DNA of 64,000 nt, from contig NZ_JAJSAX010000004.1 of the NCBI RefSeq assembly GCF_021261315.1, forward strand, positions 248,001 through 312,000, in the 5' to 3' direction. Both the position numbers and the translations under genes were made by a program. Below the pieces are notes generated by a model, which saw nothing but the letters and a program-made list of their open reading frames with translations, ran no database searches and was not told where the DNA came from. The DNA is from Epilithonimonas sp. JDS. Lineage in GTDB: Bacteria; Bacteroidota; Bacteroidia; Flavobacteriales; Weeksellaceae. How positions within the stretch are numbered: position 1 is the first letter of the stretch; each line of letters starts with the position of its first letter. Shown here piece by piece: positions 1-8,900 of the stretch.

Positions 1-249
1 TGCGACATAGAAATCACAATGTATGGCAACAAACTTCAGCCAGCTGATGATGATGAAAACAAAAGTTTCGGAGACAAATCCATTGATGCCGTTTCTTCCG
101 GATGGAAAGTGATTGGAAGCATTTTGCTCTTCCTACTACCCTTCTGGCCGCTGTTTCTGCTTGCGGGAATTGGCTATTATTTCTATAAAAAGAAAAATTC
201 AAAAACTCAAAATCCACCAGAAAATAAAGATACTAACGAAAATTCTTAA
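1..249 (+). CDS. DUF4349-like membrane protein, C-terminal part (5' end outside window)
   Basis: The reading frame is open from the first base. It encodes a short polar stretch, then a hydrophobic segment (VIGSILLFLLPFWPLFLLAG) followed by a lysine-rich tail with many Asn and Glu. A late single membrane span preceded by GW-type residues and followed by a basic tail is the usual C-terminus of DUF4349 proteins in flavobacteria. The in-frame Met at base 19 is probably internal, because codons before it (CDIEIT) read like the end of that domain. Function is unknown. The family call is inferred from the tail alone. Confidence 0.5.
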   Translation, partial: CDIEITMYGNKLQPADDDENKSFGDKSIDAVSSGWKVIGSILLFLLPFWPLFLLAGIGYYFYKKKNSKTQNPPENKDTNENS

Positions 250-252
250 AAC

Positions 253-283
253 GAAAAAGACGCTTAATTTAAGCGTCTTTTTC
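253..283. terminator. Bidirectional rho-independent terminator
   Basis: Arms 253-265 and 271-283 are perfectly complementary (13 bp, core AGACGCTT/AAGCGTCT) around a 5-nt loop, with T-rich sequence on both sides. It sits between the converging gene ends at 249 and 306 and can serve both. Confidence 0.85.
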
Positions 284-305
284 TATAATAAATAGTGTAA
301 TAAAA

Positions 306-848
306 TTAGTTCATCAAGCTTTTGCTCAGATTGAGCGCATCTTGGTTTGAACCGTCATATTGCAAAGATTTTGCGATGTATTGTTTTGCTTTTTCCTTAT
401 CTGTATCCTTATCCTGGAAGGCGATAAAGAAATAAGCGTAAGCTAAATTCTGTTTGGAAGCATCCACTTCTTCCGGTTTAACTTTTGAAATATACTGCTC
501 ATAGGCAGCTTTCGCACCTGCATTGTTTTTCGCTGACTGATTGGCATATCCAATGCTGTAGTAAGCTGGTGCCCAATCCGGAATTATTGTTGTAATTTTA
601 TTCCAGATAGAGATCGCTGAGTTCCAGTCACCTGCATCCTGATAAGCCGTTGCCAATGTCACCAACGCCTGCGTATCATCAGGTTTTGCAGCCACTTGTT
701 TCAGCAATGCATCAATCGCCGGGTTGGTTGCAGCTGTACTTTGTACTGTTGCTGCTTGTGTGGTATTGGTAGTTTGTGCGCTTATGAAACCTGTTGTCAT
801 TAATGTTAATCCAAAAAACAAGCTTTTAATTTTCATTTCCGTTCTCAT
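306..848 (-). CDS. Secreted tetratricopeptide-repeat protein
   Basis: This 180-residue protein begins with a signal peptide ending in GFISAQ, so it is exported. A Thr/Ala-rich linker (about residues 26-45) leads into TPR-like helical pairs from about residue 50 to the end, with typical Tyr/Ala/Gly positions (ATAYQDAGDWNSAISIW, YYSIGYANQSAKNNAGAKAA). TPRs usually mediate protein contacts. No catalytic motif is visible. Two starts are possible: the ATG at 848 or the ATG four codons later at 836, which places the basic residues next to the hydrophobic core. It is divergent from the marR-crt operon, with 212 bp between them. Confidence 0.75.
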   Translation of the reverse strand: MRTEMKIKSLFFGLTLMTTGFISAQTTNTTQAATVQSTAATNPAIDALLKQVAAKPDDTQALVTLATAYQDAGDWNSAISIWNKITTIIPDWAPAYYSIGYANQSAKNNAGAKAAYEQYISKVKPEEVDASKQNLAYAYFFIAFQDKDTDKEKAKQYIAKSLQYDGSNQDALNLSKSLMN

Positions 849-1003
849 AACTTTTTGTTTTAATGTTGTAATGATAACGACAACAACGATTCCATAAAAT
901 CGAAAAATTTTTAAACTTTAAACTTTTTAAGAGTTCATTAACAGAATCTAAAGCACAATTAAGAAAGTTTAAAACAATTGTTTAATTTTCATTTAATTTA
1001 GAT

Positions 1004-1034
1004 TACTAATACACTATTGGCACAATAATTAGTA
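1004..1034. promoter_or_regulatory. Inverted repeat upstream of the marR-crt operon (possible operator)
   Basis: TACTAAT (1004-1010) and ATTAGTA (1028-1034) form a 7-bp inverted repeat with a 17-nt spacer, ending 26 bp before the marR start. MarR dimers bind inverted repeats overlapping their own promoters, so this is a candidate autoregulatory site. This is inference from position and symmetry only. Confidence 0.35.
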
Positions 1035-1060
1035 CATTTACACACTAAAATAAACACAAA

Positions 1061-1723
1061 ATGAATATTAATCTTGTAAAAAATGTGATTCAATTGCTTG
1101 AAGATTTTGATCTTCAAAATAAGAATCAAACTTACACTTCTAATATTGAAGGCTTTAAAAATTGGATTTCTGACCAAAACAATATAACGAGCGAAGAACC
1201 AATCTGGGAAGGAAAAGAAAACGGAAGATCTCCGGAAGGTGTGATCAGTACGCTACTTGTTCACCTCAACCGTTATGCAAAGACTTATTCTAAATCTGCA
1301 ATTGCGGATTCTGATTTCCATACGCAGGACGAGTTCAGTTATCTGATTAATCTGAAAGCATTCGATTCTATGACCAAAATGGAACTGATTAAAAAAAATA
1401 TTCAGGATAAATCGTCTGGCATTCTCATCATCAATAGATTGATAAAACAAGGCTGGATAGAACAAAGCAATTCTGAAATAGATAAGAGATCTAAAGTTCT
1501 AAAAATCACAGAATCCGGAAAATTAGCCTTGGAAAATCAAATGGAAAAAATCAGAAATGCTTCTAATATCGTCACAGGAAATCTGACTCATTCCGAAAAA
1601 ATGGAGCTAATCAGAATCCTTGATAAACTGGACAAATTCCACCAACCCATTTTTGCCAAAAACATCGAAAGTCCAAAATTGATAGAAACTGTTTATCAAG
1701 AATTTGCTTTCGGGAAAAATTAG
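1061..1723 (+). CDS. MarR-family transcriptional regulator of the carotenoid operon
   Basis: This 220-residue protein has a winged-helix core: a recognition-helix region SSGILIINRLIKQGWIEQ (about residues 115-133), then a wing with the MarR hallmark basic segment DKRSKVLKITESG and a C-terminal dimerisation helix. The N-terminal 90 residues are longer than in a minimal MarR protein. Its stop lies 3 bp before the crtI start, so it is the first gene of the carotenoid operon and probably controls it. The start is preceded by an A-rich leader (aaacacaaa) that recurs before other genes here. The effector is unknown. MarR-first crt operons are, from general knowledge, common in flavobacteria. Confidence 0.85.
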   Translation: MNINLVKNVIQLLEDFDLQNKNQTYTSNIEGFKNWISDQNNITSEEPIWEGKENGRSPEGVISTLLVHLNRYAKTYSKSAIADSDFHTQDEFSYLINLKAFDSMTKMELIKKNIQDKSSGILIINRLIKQGWIEQSNSEIDKRSKVLKITESGKLALENQMEKIRNASNIVTGNLTHSEKMELIRILDKLDKFHQPIFAKNIESPKLIETVYQEFAFGKN

Positions 1724-1726
1724 ATT

Positions 1727-3196
1727 ATGAAGAAAAAAATTGCCATCATCGGTTCCGGATTTTCAGGATTGTCTGCCGCAGCTTATTCCGCAAAGCTTGG
1801 ACACGAAGTTCATGTTTTCGAAAAAAATTCCAGCGTAGGCGGACGTGCCAGAAGTTTCAATACGGAAAATGGCTACACTTTCGATATGGGTCCAAGCTGG
1901 TATTGGATGCCGGATATCATCGAAAATTTCTTTCAGGATTTTAATAAAAAAGCTTCGGATTACTACCAACTGGTTCCACTCGATCCGCAATTTGAAATGG
2001 TATTTTCAGACGGTTTGATGGCAATTCCACAAGATTTTGAAGCGATGAAAATGCTCTTTGAGAAAACTGAGAAAGGCGCAGGAAAACGCTTGGATGATTT
2101 TATGAAAGATGCGCAATTCAAGTACGAAGTTGGAATGAAGGATTATGTCACAAAACCCTGCAATTCCTGGTTTGAGTTTGTTTCTCTTAAAATAATGAAA
2201 AGCGCTTTCAGCCTGGATTTGCTAACAGATTTTAGCAAGTTTGTCCGCAAATATTTTTCTCATCCAAAGCTGATAACTTTGATGGAATTTCCGGTGATTT
2301 TTCTTGGTGCAGCACCGAAAGATATTCCGGCTCTTTATAGTTTAATGAATTACGGTGGATACAAATTAGGAACTTGGTACCCAATAGGAGGCTTCATTAA
2401 GATTATAGAATCGATGCAGCAAATTGCTGTTGAACAGGGCGTTACATTTAGTTTAGACGCAAACGTTGAGCAGATTATCATTAATGATAAAAAAGCTAAA
2501 TCACTTGTCGTAAATGGCAAAAAAATTGAATTTGATTCCATTATTGCTTCGTCGGATTACGAACATACAGAAAGCAAATTGCTGCCTAAAGAATTTAGAA
2601 ATTACGATGAAAATTATTGGGAAAAGAAAACATTTGCGCCGTCTTGTCTGATATTTTATCTTGGAATCAGAGAAAAAATTCCAAACCTGAAACATCATAC
2701 TTTGTTCTTTGAAAATGATTTGGATCTTCATACCAGTGAAATTTATGAAGATAAAAAATGGCCTTCAAAACCCTTATTCTACGTTTGTTGTCCATCCAAA
2801 ACCGATAAAAATGTAGCACCGGAAAATTGTGAAAATGTGTTTTTACTAATGCCGATTGCAACAGGAATTTCAGATTCGGAAACAGAAAGAGAAAAATATT
2901 TTCTGGAAATGATGGCGAGATTGGAAAAACACACCAAAACATCCAACCTCATCTCAAAAATCGAATATAAGAGAAGTTACTGCATCGATGATTTCAAACA
3001 GGATTACAATGCCTACGCCGGAAACGCTTACGGATTGGCAAACACGCTTACTCAGACTGCCGTTTTGAAACCATCATTAAGAAACAAAAAAGTGAAAAAT
3101 CTTTTCTATACAGGACAATTGACCGTTCCCGGGCCAGGTGTTCCACCAAGTATTATTTCTGGGAAAATCGCCGCATTAGAAGCCAATAAACACTAA
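1727..3196 (+). CDS. crtI: Phytoene desaturase CrtI
   Basis: This 489-residue FAD-dependent desaturase should convert phytoene to lycopene. The N-terminus has the dinucleotide-binding motif KIAIIGSGFSGLSAAAY (residues 4-20) followed by EKNSSVGGRARSF, the GGR extension typical of CrtI-type amine oxidase-like enzymes. The C-terminus has the CrtI signature NLFYTGQLTVPGPGVPPS (about residues 459-476). Length matches bacterial CrtI. It lies 3 bp after marR and 7 bp before crtB, so the genes are probably cotranscribed. A role in a different desaturation (CrtN, CrtD) is unlikely beside crtB, crtZ and a lycopene cyclase. Confidence 0.93.
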   Translation: MKKKIAIIGSGFSGLSAAAYSAKLGHEVHVFEKNSSVGGRARSFNTENGYTFDMGPSWYWMPDIIENFFQDFNKKASDYYQLVPLDPQFEMVFSDGLMAIPQDFEAMKMLFEKTEKGAGKRLDDFMKDAQFKYEVGMKDYVTKPCNSWFEFVSLKIMKSAFSLDLLTDFSKFVRKYFSHPKLITLMEFPVIFLGAAPKDIPALYSLMNYGGYKLGTWYPIGGFIKIIESMQQIAVEQGVTFSLDANVEQIIINDKKAKSLVVNGKKIEFDSIIASSDYEHTESKLLPKEFRNYDENYWEKKTFAPSCLIFYLGIREKIPNLKHHTLFFENDLDLHTSEIYEDKKWPSKPLFYVCCPSKTDKNVAPENCENVFLLMPIATGISDSETEREKYFLEMMARLEKHTKTSNLISKIEYKRSYCIDDFKQDYNAYAGNAYGLANTLTQTAVLKPSLRNKKVKNLFYTGQLTVPGPGVPPSIISGKIAALEANKH

Positions 3197-3203
3197 GTTC
3201 ATT

Positions 3204-4040
3204 ATGAAAACATTATTTGACGAACTTTCATACAAGATAAGTAAACAGACGACAAAGCAATACAGCACAAGTTTTTCGCTGGGGATTATGGCCTTGTCTT
3301 CCAAGATCCGAAATCCAATTTATGCCATTTATGGTTACGTAAGACTGGCGGACGAAATCGTTGACAGTTTCGATGGCTTCGATAAGCAGAAATTATTATC
3401 AAGATTTCGCGATGATACTTTTTTGGCGTTAGACGAGAAGATTTCTCTCAATCCAATCATGCAGTCATTTCAGGAAACGGTGGAAAAATATCAGATTGAT
3501 CACGAGCTGATTAAACAATTTCTCAGAAGTATGGAGATGGATCTTCATAAAATCGATTATAATTCGGAACTTTATAAAGAATATATTTTGGGCTCGGCAG
3601 AAGTAGTCGGTTTGATGTGCCTTCATATTTTTGTTGACGGCGATAAGGAAGAATTCGAAAGACTAAAACCTTCCGCTATGATTTTAGGATCGGCTTTTCA
3701 AAAAGTGAATTTTTTGCGTGATATGAAAGACGATTATGATGTTTTGGGCAGAACCTATTTCCCCAATGTTGATATCGCTGCGTTTGATAATCAAGTAAAA
3801 GCAGAAATCGAAAAGGAAATTACTTTTGAATTCCGTGAAGCTTTGGAAGGCATTAAAAAATTGCCGGCTTCATCCAGATTTGGAGTTTACCTGGCTTACA
3901 GATATTATCTTTCATTATTCAAAAAAATTAAGAAAACATCTGCCAGCAAAATGATCAATCAGAGAATCCGGATATCAAATAGCAAAAAAATATCCCTGAT
4001 GATGGGAAGTTACGTAGAATATAAAATGATGTCGATATAG
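3204..4040 (+). CDS. crtB: Phytoene synthase CrtB
   Basis: This 278-residue squalene/phytoene synthase family protein condenses two geranylgeranyl diphosphates into phytoene, the committed carotenoid step. Both aspartate-rich motifs are visible: DEIVDSFDG near residue 50, and NFLRDMKDDYDVLGRTYFP near residue 170, which is the family signature. The length fits bacterial CrtB. It follows crtI by 7 bp. A small gap of 56 bp separates it from the next gene of the operon. Confidence 0.93.
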   Translation: MKTLFDELSYKISKQTTKQYSTSFSLGIMALSSKIRNPIYAIYGYVRLADEIVDSFDGFDKQKLLSRFRDDTFLALDEKISLNPIMQSFQETVEKYQIDHELIKQFLRSMEMDLHKIDYNSELYKEYILGSAEVVGLMCLHIFVDGDKEEFERLKPSAMILGSAFQKVNFLRDMKDDYDVLGRTYFPNVDIAAFDNQVKAEIEKEITFEFREALEGIKKLPASSRFGVYLAYRYYLSLFKKIKKTSASKMINQRIRISNSKKISLMMGSYVEYKMMSI

Positions 4041-4096
4041 AATTCTTTCTACAATCTGTCTAATGAAAATGAAAAATTAATCTTAAAAAATTGAAA

Positions 4097-4570
4097 ATGA
4101 AACACAGACTTTATAGAGAACAGCAACTGAATTGTGATATAGAAACCGCGTGGAAATTTTTTTCTGCTGCCAACAATCTTTCTATAATCACACCTCCAGA
4201 TATGAATTTCACAGTTCTTACCAAACTTCAAGATGATGAGATATACGAAGGAATGATCATAGATTACACGGTTTCTCCGCTTCTGGATATTCCGATGAAA
4301 TGGCAGACCGAGATCACACAGGTAGATTCCGAAAAAAGTTTTACCGATTTCCAGCAAAAAGGACCTTACAAACTTTGGAATCATTTCCACGAATTTATCG
4401 AAAATGAAAATGGCGTTTTGATAAAAGACACAGTAGATTATGAGCTTCCAATGGGATTTCTTGGCGAAATTGCACACAGCATTTTGGTGAAGAAAAAGTT
4501 GGAAGATATTTTCAATTTCCGCCACGAGGTTTTGGAAGTGATGTTTAATAATAAGAGAAAAGTCTCATGA
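4097..4570 (+). CDS. SRPBCC (START-like) family protein in the carotenoid operon
   Basis: This 157-residue protein has the SRPBCC ligand-binding pattern: an N-terminal strand (HRLYREQQL), a helix with W and F (ETAWKFFSAANNLS), a PPDMNF turn, repeated beta strands and a long C-terminal amphipathic helix (RHEVLEVMF). SRPBCC folds hold hydrophobic ligands, so it may bind or hand on a carotenoid intermediate. That is inference from context. I chose the ATG at 4097. An in-frame TTG two codons earlier is less likely. Its stop overlaps the crtZ start (ATGA), which indicates translational coupling. No enzymatic residues can be assigned. Confidence 0.75.
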   Translation: MKHRLYREQQLNCDIETAWKFFSAANNLSIITPPDMNFTVLTKLQDDEIYEGMIIDYTVSPLLDIPMKWQTEITQVDSEKSFTDFQQKGPYKLWNHFHEFIENENGVLIKDTVDYELPMGFLGEIAHSILVKKKLEDIFNFRHEVLEVMFNNKRKVS

Positions 4571-5025
4571 ATTTCTTAATCATTCTGATCACATTTTTCC
4601 TGATGGAAGGCTTTACCTGGGTAGTTCACAAATATGTGATGCACGGTTTTCTATGGTCACTCCACAGAGATCACCACGATCACAGCAGCGATCCTCCTTT
4701 AGAAAAAAATGATTACTTCTTTGTTATTTTTGCCATTCCTGCAATTGCGCTGATGTACATCGGAACAATGAATAATTTTGATATTTGGTTTTATATCGGA
4801 ATTGGAATTACGCTCTACGGAATGTCTTATTTTTTTGTTCATGACATTTTCATTCATCAACGAGTCAAGTTTTTAAAAGACACAAAAAATCCTTATTTAC
4901 TGGCAATCAGACGTGCTCACAAACAACACCATAAGCATATAAACAAAGAGGATGGTGAATGCTTTGGATTCCTTTGGGTTCCTGTAAAATATTTCAAAAT
5001 GTACTTTAATAAAGACAAAGCCTGA
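4567..5025 (+). CDS. crtZ: Beta-carotene hydroxylase CrtZ
   Basis: This 152-residue integral-membrane di-iron hydroxylase of the fatty acid hydroxylase superfamily has all histidine boxes: HKYVMH (near residue 19), HRDHHDH (near 31), HDIFIH (near 94) and HKQHHKH (near 117). The hydrophobic N-terminus and the segment around residues 55-90 form the membrane spans. The reaction is 3-hydroxylation of beta-ionone rings, giving zeaxanthin from beta-carotene. It overlaps the SRPBCC gene by 4 bp and the cyclase gene by 1 bp. Length and motif order match flavobacterial CrtZ. Confidence 0.93.
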   Translation: MNFLIILITFFLMEGFTWVVHKYVMHGFLWSLHRDHHDHSSDPPLEKNDYFFVIFAIPAIALMYIGTMNNFDIWFYIGIGITLYGMSYFFVHDIFIHQRVKFLKDTKNPYLLAIRRAHKQHHKHINKEDGECFGFLWVPVKYFKMYFNKDKA

Positions 5026-5729
5026 TGATCCAATACACTTATTTGCTGATCAACTTTTTCACAGTTATCATCTGTTTTATTTTCTCTTTTCATCCCAAGA
5101 TAAAGTTTAACAGGCATTTTGGCGCTTTCTTTAAAACTTCGGTATTGGTTGGTTTTGTATTTATACTTTGGGATATTTGGTTTACAAAAAATGGTGTTTG
5201 GTGGTTTAATTATAAATATCTAATTGGCTTAAAAATTTCGGAATTACCAATCGAGGAAATTCTGTTTTTCATTTGCATTCCTTTTTCCTGCGTTTTCACC
5301 TATTTCTGTTTAGATAAATTTTTCAAACTCGACTGGAAACCTACCTCTGAAAAAATATTCGTTGTGATTGCTTCAGTTCTTTTTCTGGCAATTGCACTAT
5401 ATTATCAGGATAGAATTTACACCTTCGTAACCTTTTTATCAGCTTCAATCAGTTTATTGACTATAAAATTTATTTTGAAAGTCAATTGGATTGGGAAAGC
5501 TTCTTTTATCTATTTAATCTTAATGCCCGGATTTCTGGCAGTCAACGGAATCCTCACAGGAACCGGCCTCGACTCGCCTATCGTGAATTATAATCCTGAA
5601 AATTTTATCGGTTTCAGGATTCTTACAATTCCGATTGAGGATGTATTTTATGGCTATGAAATGATCCTTTGGAATCTGTTTTTCTTTTATAAGTTTAAAA
5701 AAGAAGATGTTGAAAATGAGCCTATTTAA
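5025..5729 (+). CDS. Lycopene cyclase, heterodimer-fused CrtYcd type
   Basis: This 234-residue membrane protein has about six to seven hydrophobic helices. Two copies of the lycopene cyclase domain motif are present: ELPIEEILFF (about residue 73) and TIPIEDVFYGYEM (about residue 204). These correspond to the PxEExxF motifs of the CrtYc and CrtYd subunits, here fused. It should cyclise lycopene to beta-carotene, supplying the CrtZ substrate. The start overlaps the crtZ stop (TGATG). It is the last gene of the operon. A classical FAD-type CrtY is excluded because there is no Rossmann motif. Confidence 0.88.
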   Translation: MIQYTYLLINFFTVIICFIFSFHPKIKFNRHFGAFFKTSVLVGFVFILWDIWFTKNGVWWFNYKYLIGLKISELPIEEILFFICIPFSCVFTYFCLDKFFKLDWKPTSEKIFVVIASVLFLAIALYYQDRIYTFVTFLSASISLLTIKFILKVNWIGKASFIYLILMPGFLAVNGILTGTGLDSPIVNYNPENFIGFRILTIPIEDVFYGYEMILWNLFFFYKFKKEDVENEPI

Positions 5730-5874
5730 GATATGGAATTAAAAGAGATCGAGATTGGATTCTTTATTGCGATTACATTTCACAACGACACATTAGTACG
5801 AACTACTTTTTTTTAACTGTGAAATAATGATTGTGGATTTTATTTTATTGATCGATAGTCATTAAAGATAAAAA

Positions 5875-5905
5875 AAGGAGGCTAACCAAAATGGTGAGCC
5901 TCCTT
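5875..5905 (-). terminator. Rho-independent terminator of the large secreted protein gene
   Basis: AAGGAGGCT (5875-5883) pairs with AGCCTCCTT (5897-5905), and the inner ACCA/TGGT extends the stem. On the minus strand the hairpin is followed by a run of Ts, so it mainly terminates the gene ending at 5934. It may also stop readthrough from the crt operon. Confidence 0.8.
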
Positions 5906-5933
5906 ACATTTAAAAATTAAAGTATGAAATCAA

Positions 5934-8900
5934 TTATCTACTCGCTTTGGATCTCAATGAAGGATTTATCCAAGAGCAATTTCTTAAATTAACCGTCACT
6001 GCGAGACGTGAACTTTCGCAGCCTCCCGCTTGCGTTTGCGTAGCATAATACGTTGCACCATTTGTAAGTACTGTAGTTGCAGGAAGTACTGTGGTAGTAG
6101 TTGCATCTGCATACCATTTGATGTCTGTTCCTGTGATTACAACACTTGCTAAAGTGGTAAAGTTGGTAGCACAAATATTTTGGGTTGCAGCAGCTGTTGG
6201 CTGTCCACTGTAACCATTGACCACAATCTCTTGGGTATGTACCGTTGTGTTTCCGGATCCGTCTGTTGCCGTCCAGGTTCTGGTGATGGTAGACTGTCCT
6301 GCTGCCGGTGTATTGGCCGCAGTAGTTTCCGTTGGTACTACTGTTGCCGTTCCACAATTGTCTGCAGCCAAAAGCGTAGGTACAACCGGGATTGCGTTGC
6401 AATTCACTGTTGTATTTGCCGGTAAAGTGGCAGCAACCTGCGTATTTGCAATATGCTCAAAACTCATATCCGCAATAATATTGGTGTCCGTGTTTAAATT
6501 CGTAACAGCAGGCAGCGTATAAACAAGGACTACTGAATCTATTGGTCCCGAAATATCAATATTGACAGCCCCTTGTCTTGCGCTATCATTAAAAGCTCCT
6601 CCGAGGCCAGTAAGTGAGGCATTGGTTGTACCGTTATTTGAAACACTGACGCGTTGTGCTGTTGTGGACAAAGGTGTTATTGTTACGTTTTGCAAAACGC
6701 CATTGTTATAAGCCAAGAAAGCAATCTGTATACCTCCATCCAAATCATACATTGAGAATTTCAAGTTTTGAATCTTTTGTGGGAAAGTTAGCGTACTGGT
6801 TCTGCTGACCCAACTATTAGTGCCCAGACTCAAAGCTTTTCCGGTACTATTATAAGGTACTGGAGTGCCAGTAGGAGCAACAATTGGGACATAACTAATT
6901 GTCCCGGGAACAGACTGATTGATTGTCACCATTGCAGCGCCTGAACCGTAAGACTGTGGAAAAGTGGTACTAGCCGAAGCTGGAGCTGTTGAAGGTGCTG
7001 TATCGAAATCGATCACATCACTCACTACTTGTGTACCTGTAGATGCCACAAAAACCGGTGCTACTGTATCCTCAACAGTCACAGCAATTGAGTTTGAATT
7101 GGCAGAAGTACAGCCATTTTCTGTTTCAACTACATAATAGGTTCCCGTTGCAGTTGCTGTGTATTCCTGATTTGTTGCACCAGAAATTGCTCCGGACGCA
7201 TTATACCATTGGTATGTTGTTGCTGGTGATGCCGTCAGCACGACGCTTCCGCTTGGACAAACAGTTGTTGGGCCAGCTGCCAGAATAACTGCTGTTGGTG
7301 CAACCGCATTATTCAACATTACAAAGCTTGTTGCAGGAGATACGCAAGTTGATGAAAGTTGAACTGTGAATGCATGTGTACCAGGAGCCAGATTGGTAAA
7401 GGTAGCTGTTGTTCCGGTTCCGGTGATTGTGCCTCCTCCTATCGTATCAGTGATTGTCCAAGTACCTGTAGCAGGAAGGCCACTCAGTGCTACACTTCCA
7501 GTAGGTACAGGACAAGTTGGCTGGGTTACTGCACCAACAACCGGAGCAGTTGGTTTCACTGGAACAACACTGATATCATCTACTGCAAAGTCATTACCCC
7601 AGGCACCAGCCGTTAAACTGGCTACCGCAATATCAACAATTGTTGTAGTTGCTGTAAAATTTAAGATAACTTGTCTCCATGTAGCTGGCGGATTTGCATT
7701 GGCAATAGCTCCTGACTGGGCAGAAAATAAAACCGCACCAGTTGTCGGGTGCAAAACCTGTAATCCAACATTTGGTAAACTACCGGCACTAATATCCGCA
7801 CTTCTAACCCAAGCAGAATAGTTATAAGCAGTACCAACCGTTAGGCCCGTTAATCTTTTTTGATAAACCAATCTGGGCTGCCCAGTCGCGTTCACTCCCA
7901 GCATTCTGCCTGTTCCACTACGATCCGTGAATCCTGTTGTATATTCTACCGGAGTGGATTGATTTGATGCTAAATCTCCGGTGATCAGGTTTGAATTTTT
8001 GATCAAGCCATAGTATCCATAGCCCATTGCGGAATTGGGTGTTCCATTCAAAGTAGGAGCACCATTGTGATATCCACTTGAAATTGTTGGTGAAGCGTAG
8101 TTTGCCTCCGTTGTTCCAAAGTTTTCTGTAAAGCCTGTAGTACAATCTGCAGGTAATGCAAATGCTACGTCGTTCACATTACTGAACACAACATTGGTAG
8201 TAGCGTTTGCAGTTACGGTAACAGTTGCTGTCTTTGCTGCAACATCACTTGCTGCAACAGGATCGGTTGTAATGCTTTGCAATCTCCATCCTGATGGTTC
8301 AGCAGCTTCTGTAATGGTATAGGTTCCTGGTGCTAAAGCCAATAAAACTGAATTGTCATTGTGCGTTCCTGTAGCTCTGATTCGCTCATCATCTATCCAA
8401 GATCCCGTTGCCGTTCTAGTCATAATTCTGTTTGGTCTTACAGAAGTATTGCCATTATTAACATTGGTAATACCCACACTGCTCCAGAACTGATTATTTG
8501 GTCCACCAGTCACATTGAAACCATACATTCCCTGAATTTCATCAGTCCAGGTAACAGTTCCTCCAGGGGTACCGCTCATTTTTTTATATCCTGCTATTAC
8601 AGTTCCATCTTCTGTGATAGCCATATCATCTGAGTTGGATGCCGTTCCCAAATTGATTGAAGATGCAGCTGTAACATCACGATAAAATATTGTAGATCCT
8701 GCAGTTGTAGTATTTCCTACGACGTAATATACATTGTTTGTTTTCGGAACAGCATCTACACGATGTGAAGGTGTATTTGCAATCACAGTCCAAACCGCAG
8801 GTAAAGCTGATGTAGTACGCTGGTAAATATTTCCGTTTTGAACCGAGGCATACTGTCTTCCACCAGAGCCAAATGGCAGCCAGTTATCCGAAACATCATA

